Positions 56,511 through 64,000 of a DNA stretch of 64,000 bases are shown here, one piece after another. The stretch lies in NCBI GenBank assembly GCA_001972305.1, contig BDDD01000320.1, positions 682,001 to 746,000 on the forward strand, in the 5' to 3' direction. Each line of letters opens with the position of its first letter. Position 1 is the first letter of the stretch. This stretch comes from Cephalotus follicularis. Taxonomy: Eukaryota > Streptophyta > Magnoliopsida > Oxalidales > Cephalotaceae. The position numbers and the translations under genes are program-made. A model generated the notes under the pieces. That model was given only the letters and a program-made list of their open reading frames with translations. It was not told the origin of the DNA and ran no database searches.

Positions 56511-57041
56511 ATCTCTTAAGCTTAAAGTTGCCTTTAGGACCTTTTCAAGCCATATCTTTGCAGACTGCAACATCCCCACATCATTCCAAATGAGTAGAAT
56601 GTCATCTACATATAGCACTAAGAAAGTGATACTAGGTCCCTCTTGCTTTCGATAAACACGGGGCTCATCTACATTTTTAACGAAGTCAAAAGCTTTGACT
56701 GCTTCATCAAAACGGTCAAGCCTCTTGACATAAGCAGGACAGCCCCAAACCTTCAAATGGTTCATGCTGGGTTTCCTCCTTGACCATACCTGGTATGGAG
56801 TAGAAGGCACAGATTTTGAAGGAAACTGATTCAAGATATAAGCAGCTATATCCATGGCATAACCCCAGAGATAGGTAGGAAGGTCAGTAAAAGACATCAT
56901 CGATCGAAACATGTCTAACAAAGTTCGATTCCTCCTTTCGGACACACCATTATGCTGTGGTGTTCCAGGAGGAGTCCACTGAGATAGAATTTCGTTATCT
57001 CTAAGATAACCTAGGAATTCAGCTGACAGGTATTCTCCACC
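56511..57041 (-). pseudogene. Integrase end fused in frame to RT scrap (copia E)
   Basis: It continues the upstream frame after a TGA at 57042-57044. It reads YLWGYAMDIAAYILNQFPSK, WSRRKPSMNHLKVWGCPAYV, KRLDRFDEAV, and then directly FDFVKNVDEPRVY and ITFLVLYVDDILLIWNDVGM. In an intact copia element several hundred residues (integrase tail, linker, most RT) separate these blocks. The deletion kept the frame. The catalytic YVDD is retained, but the rest of RT is missing. Confidence 0.85.
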
Positions 57042-58802
57042 TCAGTCTGATCGAAGTACTTTAATCGATTTACCTGTCTGTTTTTCTACTTCAAGTCTGA
57101 ACTCCTTAAATTTCTCAAAGGATTCTGACTTGTGTTTCATCAGATACACATAACCATACCTAGATAAATCATCGGTAAACGTTATGAAGTAGATATAACC
57201 ACCTCGCGCACTGACTAACATAGGACCACATACGTCAGTATGGACTAAGCCCAGTAAGTCCATAGCCCTTTCTCCTTGACCAGAGAAGGATGATTTGGTC
57301 ATCTTTTCTAATAAACAGGATTCACAAGTTGGATAAGACTCTAAGTCCTGGATATCAAGGAGATCATCCTTAACCAACTGTGATAGTCTAGCATCACTAA
57401 GATGACCAAGTCTACAATGCCAGGTATAGGTTTTATTTAACTCAGATTCTCTTTGTCTTTTCTTATTATTACCTTGCTCAATGGACAAGATATTTGATTG
57501 TGAAGTATTTAAGACATATAATCCATTGTCGATAACACCATTACCAACATAAACATTGTTTGAATATATAAGACATCCAATGTCTTGGAACCTAAGCTCC
57601 AACCCCAAACTACATAAATGAGAAACACTCATGATGTTCCGAACAATATTCATAACATAATAACAAGGATCCAATGTCAAAATAAAATTATTACACAAAC
57701 AGATATCATAAACACCAACAACTTGAGCAATGATCCTAGATCCATCGCCAAGCCTCAAGTCCAAGTCTCCAGCTCCAAGCTTTCTAACTTTTCTTAGTCC
57801 CTGCAATGAATTGCAAAAGTTAGTTCCACATCCAGTATCTAATACCCATGAACAACTACTATTCAAAGCTAGATTAAGTTCAATCATGAACATACCTAAT
57901 GTACTCGCACCATGCGGGTTATCATCAGAGACAGTCGCAACAGCAACATGACAATCCTTTTTCCAGTGCCTGGTCTTACCGCACTGGAAACAAGCACCTT
58001 CAGCAGCTAACTTCTTCATCCGATCTTTGGCAACATTCCCACTGGCTCCAAGCTTCCCCTTCTTCTTCTTTTTCTTCTTCTTACCGTTGCCTTTTGTATT
58101 GACAGGCATGAGCACCCCATTCCCTTTACAGGAAGATGAGGCACTGCCCTTTCCTTGGGCAGGCCTAGAAGAAGGAAGAAGTAGGGAGTGGGTCTTTGAA
58201 TTCCCAGAGTCAAAATCAGCCTCAGCCTTCCTCAACATAGCAACCAGCTCAGATAGAGTTACCTCTATCTTGTTCATGTGAAAGTTCACCAAAAATTGTG
58301 AGAATGACTTAGGAAGGGACGTCAGAATAAGATCTACATATAGATCATGGTCCATGACAAACCCTAATTGAGCCAGCTGCTCAATCATGTCTATCATCTT
58401 CAATCCATGCTCATGGACTGAATCTCCCTCTTGCATCTGAGCCTTAAAGAGTTTGCGAGATAGATTAAACCTTTGAGTCCTAGACTCAGCTCCATACATC
58501 TCCTGAAGATGGAGTAGTATAGCAGATAAGGTCTCAATCTTCTCATTCTGACGCTGAAGCTCATGTGTCATCCCAAGAAGGGCAAGACATCTAGCCTACT
58601 CATCATCTTCTAGCCACTTGGCTAGTCGCTCACTCTATTCGGGCATCGGATCTTCACCTAGTGAAGGAGGCCACCCAGTCAGCACATAGGCCATTTTATT
58701 GGCCGTAAGGATGATCTTGAGGTTACGGTGTCAATCGTTGAAGTTGGGCCCCTCAAGTTTGTTTGTCTCAAGTATATGGGACATTGCATTTGATAAAGCC
58801 AT
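57042..58802 (-). pseudogene. Gag, protease and integrase core (copia E)
   Basis: The start Met at 58802 (MALSNAMSHILETNKLEGPN) is followed by three in-frame stops before 58571, where TGG reads TGA and two CAG read TAG. From 58571 the frame is open: UBN2-like gag (HEHGLKMIDMIEQLAQLGFV), knuckle CFQCGKTRHWKKDC, protease WVLDTGCGTNFCNSL, GAG-pre-integrase WHCRLGHLSDARL, and integrase VHTDVCGPM and FITFTDDLSRYGYVYLMKHK. It ends at the second catalytic Asp (VLRSD) followed by TGA, consistent with CGA to TGA. Confidence 0.9.
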
Positions 58803-60615
58803 TTTAGCAACCTAGATAAGGAAATATAAGCATGAGTTAGCATATATTCCAATTTTAATATATGATAACCATAACACTTGGTCTTTAGTGCTTATGGTTC
58901 CTACCACTATTCTAATCGTATCCCATACCCCCAGATGGAAATCGAGAAGTCTAACTTCCTAGTGGGGATTGGAATCCATCGCAATCATATTATAGCCTCA
59001 GTTAGGGCATGACAAACTATAATATATCCTATGGGTAGGTTATCTTGCCAATTTGTATCCAATACAAGATCCAATCATAGTATTCGGCCTTAGATTCAAT
59101 ATGGCCTCAGCTAGGGCATGACAAACCATAAGAATCTTGATAAGTCAAGTAGCCACAATTTTCATTGGAATGCACTAGTTTTAACACCCACACGTAGGCG
59201 TGTCCAAGTGCTAAAACATAGCCACCCTTTGCGGTGCCCAACACTGACGTTGACATAATATCCCCAAGTTATCAGCCTTAGTTAGGGCATGACAAACCAA
59301 CAAGCTAGGAACACTACTCAACGAAAATCGTGGAAGGCCACGGGGAACCACTCCATGGGTTCCTACGTTAAGACTTATTATTCAAGCGAGGGAATTTGCG
59401 GTCTCAAATTTTAATTACTGAGCCATTAATTAATTCATTGGTTGTATTAGCCGATTCCAATTAATTACGGCTTAGCATGCAAGACGTGTATCTTATGCAC
59501 CTTGGACATATTTCTAAAATATGTCAATGGATTGGCTAGGACATTATTAGTAGTGACTTGAGCCCAAAATCACTACTAGGTCTTCCTAGGTGTAAATATT
59601 TAAATCTATTTATTACAACAATAACCATGCATACATGGCCTTCAAAAGTCTTGTACTCCATTTCTCCTTTCCTCCATCTCTCCTTGCAAAGTCTTCTTTT
59701 ACATAAAGAACTTTACATTTTGAAAGGAAAATTACATTTAAAAATTACAAGGAGAAATTACAAAAGTAAGGAAAAGTAAATGGTGCACGCAGGCACCTTA
59801 TTATAGACCTTTAAAAATAATAAATAAATAAATCCATCCACACAAAGAAAACCATAAACTAGGTCTATGTCCTTCTTGGGCCATCCATTGTGCATAAGAC
59901 TTATATAATATCCAATATTATAAAACACAAATAAAACAAATGCCATAAATAATAACCGATTATTCAATTTAATTCAGGGATTGTTAACTGATCAAACTCC
60001 CACTAAATCAAGCAATCATTTTTGATTTTCTAAGTGTCAATTTGTATAAAATCCAATTTTATTGAAAAAATAGTTTTTTTTTTTATAAAGACGTCGACGC
60101 TTCCCAGAAGGCGTCGACCCATTTTATGAAAACTACTGAAAAAGGCGTCGATGCATAACACGAGCATCTATGCGTTTCTCAAGAACTAATGAAAAAGGGC
60201 GTCGACATTTGTCAACAACATGGACGCGTGTCCTGGAAATGATGAACAAGGCATCAACGTCTATCAAAAACATCGATGCGTTTCTTGGAAAGATGAACAA
60301 GACATCGACGTCTATCAAGAACGTCGACGTCTATAGCCCCCTGGGCAGTTTCTGCATTTTGAAAAAAGCAGAAAAATAATGATTTAAACTTTGGCATTCC
60401 ATTATGGCAATCCAAACTGCACTATGCATGTTCTAAACATAATCTAAACACATTATTTCATAATCAACAAGTCATAAACACAATGAAATCCAATTTCATG
60501 CAATTTTCATTAAGGCACTTTGAAATTTTAGTTTGATCATAAAACACATCCATTAATTAAACCATTAATCAGTACATCATCTAAAGCAAAAATTCAATCA
60601 AGGATGATGAGGGAC
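58803..60615 (-). other. Long leader of copia E with a palindrome cluster
   Basis: 1.8 kb lies between primer-binding site and gag start. No convincing frame is present. AGGTCTTCCTAGGTG near 59578 matches the F leader. Several GCCTCAGYTAGGGCATGACA repeats occur near 58996, 59104 and 59276. A cluster of TCGA-centred palindromes lies at 60089-60335 (AAAGACGTCGACGC, AAGGCGTCGACCC, AAGACATCGACGTCTA). Confidence 0.7.
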
Positions 60616-60627
60616 GCTCTGATACCA
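60616..60627 (-). promoter_or_regulatory. Primer-binding site, tRNA-iMet type (copia E)
   Basis: The minus strand reads TGGTATCAGAGC, one base from the LTR edge at 60629. Confidence 0.95.
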
Positions 60628-60628
60628 C

Positions 60629-62801
60629 TGATGGAAACGGATAAACCGAATCCGGAGCCAAAAATGGAATTAGGCATATAGGGTGTAGAACAAAACAAAA
60701 CATACAAACATGGCAGCGAAAGAACACCCAATAAAACAAAAAACCAGTCAATTATGGCACGTCCATAGACCACATGGATCACCACATCATCAACAGAATT
60801 GAATTGGTGTCACCATAGCAAACAATGGTGACACACAAGCATGGCAAGAAGAGAAGGACCAAAAGATATACCAGCGGGTGAAGGCTCCTTCTTTCTTTGC
60901 CGCTACACGCTTGAGTAGATTCCCTTTTTAATCTTCTCCAAGTCTCTGGAACAACAAGCAATCCAACCAGCAATAACAAAGAACAAAGTGTATGAACTCT
61001 CTCTCTCTCACTAAGCTTAGAAAAGGTAAATTGACATTGACCAATGAAGTCAATAATCAATCCACCCTAGATAAGCCCTTGCTTGGTGTATCACAGATGA
61101 AGGGAACACACACTACAGAGAAGAATCCGAAGTCACATTGCCCAGCAAAAACTCTACTCCTCTCTAAAAAACATTTTCTGCAGAAAATGTTTTTAACTAG
61201 CCTCCTCCTTCTCTCTCCCACTCTCCCATTCACTTAAGATCATGGTCCCTACTCCTCGGGAGTCTGTAGCCATTATCCCCATGTTTCCATAACATGCAAG
61301 AATGGGAGATGGCTGCTAGAGATGAGAGAGAGAACGTGCCCACGAAGTGAGCTCGTGCACAGGTTGCACGTTCTGATCAAAGACATTGACACCTTCCAAA
61401 GGACATAGACGCTTATGCAATGTGGTTCCAAGAACATAGACTCTTTCTAAAAGACATCGACGCCTATAAAAAACGTTAAGCATCGACGTCTTTCTAAAAG
61501 ATGCCGACACTTTGTCTGGCCAGTGAAGTAATAAGAGTCTAACTCCTTTAGTGATCTCCTGTACCCTTCGAATTTAGTTAAGTAAGATGGCGCATATGTG
61601 TTTCAACAAAATGCAAAATCCACATAACCGATATTTGACACCAAGACTTAATATGTCCAACATATTAAAAAACTATTCATTATAAGGTAGGGACCCTTTA
61701 AAATCTTGGTTAAAACAAGAGGTGTACATAAATTACCGAAATACCCCTAGGCTCTGGTTTAACCATTCTAAATGGTCATTGACCAATTTGAATGCTATTG
61801 GAATAATATCCAAATATTATCCAGATGGAAAAATTAATCTAATTAATTTTCTCATACACCTCATAAACCCTAGATTTTCTAAGTCGTCGGTTCACGTGTA
61901 CTATAATCCCTTGTCATACTTGGCCCCGATTGAGGTCTAGGGTAAGGATATGTGTCAACCCTAGATAATACCTCAATGGCTAAAATATCTTATCATTACT
62001 AGGACCTTTGGTAAACTCTCCAGAAATCTAATTTCCAGTCTACCTTAACCCTGACCAAGGATTTCATAAGTCCAAAGTATAATCTGATCATAATAGAGCC
62101 GATCACCTTCGCTCAGGTGTGACAATCTCATATTGCACACTAACTTATATTCGTATAGATTTGATCATACCCAAAGACCACCCGATTGGCAGCCCTGCGC
62201 AATGACTGGGTAAGGTGGAGATCAAAGCATAATCGTCTCCATACAATATAGAGCAGTCGCTTAGGTCTAAGAATCAGACGAGTTTTAGAACTCGCTAAGT
62301 GATGATCACTTATACATAACTGCAACAAGTAGGAATCACTACTGACACGAGAATAGCGACTATCCAAATAGTATCTCCTACGCGGGTCCTGTTCAGTGTA
62401 CACGCTCTCAGCGCGCACCCCGTATTTGCCCTAGTGTCCAACACAGATGGTAGTGAGAGAATCCATCCTCCAAATCCATGAGCAGGCAACATACGCGCAA
62501 GTCTATCTGGTTCACTAATGCCCACAAAGTGAACCTATGACTTGGAACTAATTCGACATAAGGAATAAGGTAACCAATCTCACAGCCTCTATGCTAGGCA
62601 TCCAACCTTATGTCAGAGCATCACAAGTGTAAGCAGGTAAATAATAAACTACTTTAATTAAGTGGTATAACACAAGTGATATAGCCATAACAAAATTAGC
62701 ACGCATCATATATATATATATAAAAAATAAGATTGTTTCATACAAGATATGATATAATGTGACAACCCATCTAATGGTTTGCCGGGTCACTATATCTAAC
62801 A
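60629..62801 (-). repeat. 5' LTR of copia E (family D, 2173 bp)
   Basis: It has complete ends (TGATGGAAACGG, TATATCTAACA) and its upstream 0.8 kb recurs at 11360-12175. A second palindrome cluster lies at 61378-61510 (AAAGACATTGACACC, AAAGACATCGACGCC, AGCATCGACGTCTTT, AAAGATGCCGACAC). A CTCCTTCTCTCTCCC stretch lies near 61205. No gene. Confidence 0.95.
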
Positions 62802-62806
62802 GTGGT

Positions 62807-63037
62807 ATACTTTGACAACAATGGGGACAAGCCAAAGAACCCCAGTCTCATCATCGCTCCAAGCATATACACCGACGGTATCACCTGATTAGAGAGATCA
62901 TCGACAGAGGAGACATTACCCTTGAGAGAGTTGCCACGGAGGCAAATTTAGCAGACCCACTGACCAAGGCCTTGAGCAGCACTATTCCAGAGAGACATCG
63001 GAGTGTTATGGGCTTAGGCTATCGGTCATCGTGTCTA
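62807..63037 (+). pseudogene. RNase H C-terminal end (copia F)
   Basis: After copia E, the pol end reads FDNNG, then in another frame GQAKEPQSHHRSKHIHRRYH, LIREIIDRGDITLERVATEA and NLADPLTKALSSTIPERHRS, and ends MGLGYRSSCL with TAG. The HHRSKHI and ADPLTK motifs identify the end of copia RNase H. Confidence 0.9.
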
Positions 63038-63040
63038 TAG

Positions 63041-63055
63041 GGCCAAGTGGGAGAT
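63041..63055 (+). promoter_or_regulatory. Polypurine tract (copia F)
   Basis: GGCCAAGTGGGAGAT precedes the LTR start; AAGTGGGAGAT is the usual copia tract just after the RNase H stop. Confidence 0.8.
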
Positions 63056-64000
63056 TATTAGCTTATGGGTGTCCCTCTATGCCACGATATGGCTCATTTG
63101 TATATAAACACTCTTGATTAATGCAATTCTGAATTCCTTTTATATTCTATGTGCATCTTTATATATTGGAAAGCCTATATCGCTCATCTCAACCAACCAA
63201 AAGGAATAGAATAATTATACGTAATTAACTGTATGTCATATAGTGCCCTGTCACACCAAAGGGTTGGCTCTTGTGCCAAGAGGGCTATGAGAATGAGATC
63301 CGTATTCCCTGTGACAAATGCTCCAAGTCATAGGTTCACTTTCTTTGGGCCATTGATGAACCGTGAAGACTTGTCATATTGAGCTTGCTCCCGAGTTAGC
63401 AGTGGAGGTTGGTTCTCTCGTAGCCAATTGGGTTTACCTCTAAAGCTAAATGTGAGGTGTATGCTAGAGTGCGTGACACTGAACAGACCCACCAGTAGGA
63501 AACCTATTTGGATATTCAATACCCAATGTCAATAGGATTCCTATGGTCTCGGTAGTGTATAGTCTATGGTGACTAGTAGGTCTATAGCCTGCATTGTCTC
63601 CTTCGACCTGAGCGGCTGGCATGCATTGTATGATGACTGCTTGACTTTGATTTCTACCTTCCCCAGTACTAGCCAGATGCTGGCAAAAGGGTTGTCTTCG
63701 GGTCTTGTGAGAGCTATATTGAGATATATGGGCGAGTGCGCATTAAGGGATCGTCACACCCGGGGTTAGGGTGACCGGTTATATTTATCTATGTACGTTG
63801 CAGACTTAAAAGTCCTGATCAGGAATAGGTGGACTGGGAAGGAGAGGTTCCCATGGGAGGTCTACCGATAGTCTCAGTGCGATCATAGATTCATAGTTAT
63901 CACATCAATACTAGGGGTGACATTCATCCAAACCCTAGGCTATGATCGGAGCCAATTATGACGAGGTAAACATGACACACATGCTGATGACTGGATAGAG
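63056..64000 (+). repeat. 3' LTR of copia F, start only
   Basis: It matches 36886-37830 over its whole visible length (GTATATAAACACTCTTGATT; GCCCTGTCACACCAAAGGGT; CCAAACCCTAGG). The first bases read TATTAGC where the 5' LTR reads TGTTACA, so the terminal G has changed. The window ends inside it. Confidence 0.85.

Larger units (their letters stand above)
55806..62801 (-). mobile_element. Ty1/copia element E, internally deleted, target duplication GTGGT
   Basis: A minus-strand copia element, 6996 bp, flanked by GTGGT (55801-55805 and 62802-62806). The termini are TGATGGAAACGG and TATATCTAACA. The right LTR is complete (60629-62801); the left keeps only 487 bp. gag, protease and part of integrase form one frame, joined to a scrap of RT. 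The rest of RT, RNase H, polypurine tract and most of the 3' LTR are deleted. It sits in RNase H of copia F. Confidence 0.95.
36886..64000 (+). mobile_element. Ty1/copia element F, split by four insertions, running off the right edge
   Basis: The parts are: 5' LTR 36886-38271 and 40996 to about 42070, primer-binding site 42084-42095, leader, gag 43430-44113, protease to 44722, integrase and RT 50602-52172, RT and RNase H 54906-55805, RNase H end 62807-63037, polypurine tract and 3' LTR from 63056. The interruptions are a solo LTR C, a LINE, a solo LTR A and copia E. Joining the flanks at each target duplication restores continuous copia reading order. Confidence 0.9.

Overview
The window is plant nuclear DNA, most likely from an angiosperm with a large, repeat-rich genome; I could not assign a genus. 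It appears to hold no host gene. Almost every stretch I could interpret is a retrotransposon or a fragment of one: Ty3/gypsy elements (mostly chromovirus-like, plus one Tat-like piece), two Ty1/copia elements, one plant L1-type LINE and two solo LTRs. Every primer-binding site seen matches initiator-Met tRNA (TGGTATCAGAG). All coding regions carry stops, frameshifts or deletions, so the open frames are relics. A 336-base run of N is an assembly gap.

Layout. 1-4440 is the 5' part of a minus-strand gypsy element (1) with a 2.5 kb LTR, inserted into the integrase of a second minus-strand gypsy element (2; 4441-8490, LTR family B 8491-11023). After the gap come a copia LTR fragment (family D, 11360-12175) and a 5'-truncated plus-strand gypsy element C (12176-17563). 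17564-21321 is a patchwork of LTR pieces (copia, D-like and family H). 21322-30885 is gypsy element 3: a complete family A LTR, a badly decayed interior, and a 3' LTR that switches from family A to family B across about 50 bp of scrambled filler. 30886-34186 holds copia-like pieces, a Tat-like protease/RT fragment and a chromovirus-like gag. That gag shares one LTR (G, 34204-36431) with the end of another pol gene on its right, giving the order pol-LTR-gag.

36886 to beyond the right edge is a single copia element F, opened by four later insertions: a solo LTR C in its 5' LTR (duplication TTAAC), a full-length LINE between protease and integrase (TCAAACTG), a solo LTR A in its RT (GAGAG) and a copia element E in its RNase H (GTGGT). 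F itself lies inside the pol gene of G.

The most unusual pattern is shared by otherwise dissimilar elements. Nine LTR or leader families carry clusters of short palindromes centred on TCGA. The arms differ by family (AAAGACGTCGACGTCTTT, AAAGGCGTCGACGCCTTT, CAGTCGACTG, AAGCGTTGCCGCTT and so on), but symmetry and clustering persist. Families A and C also share the sequence bordering the cluster, in opposite orientation relative to their LTRs, as if the cluster were an exchangeable cassette. Its function is unknown.
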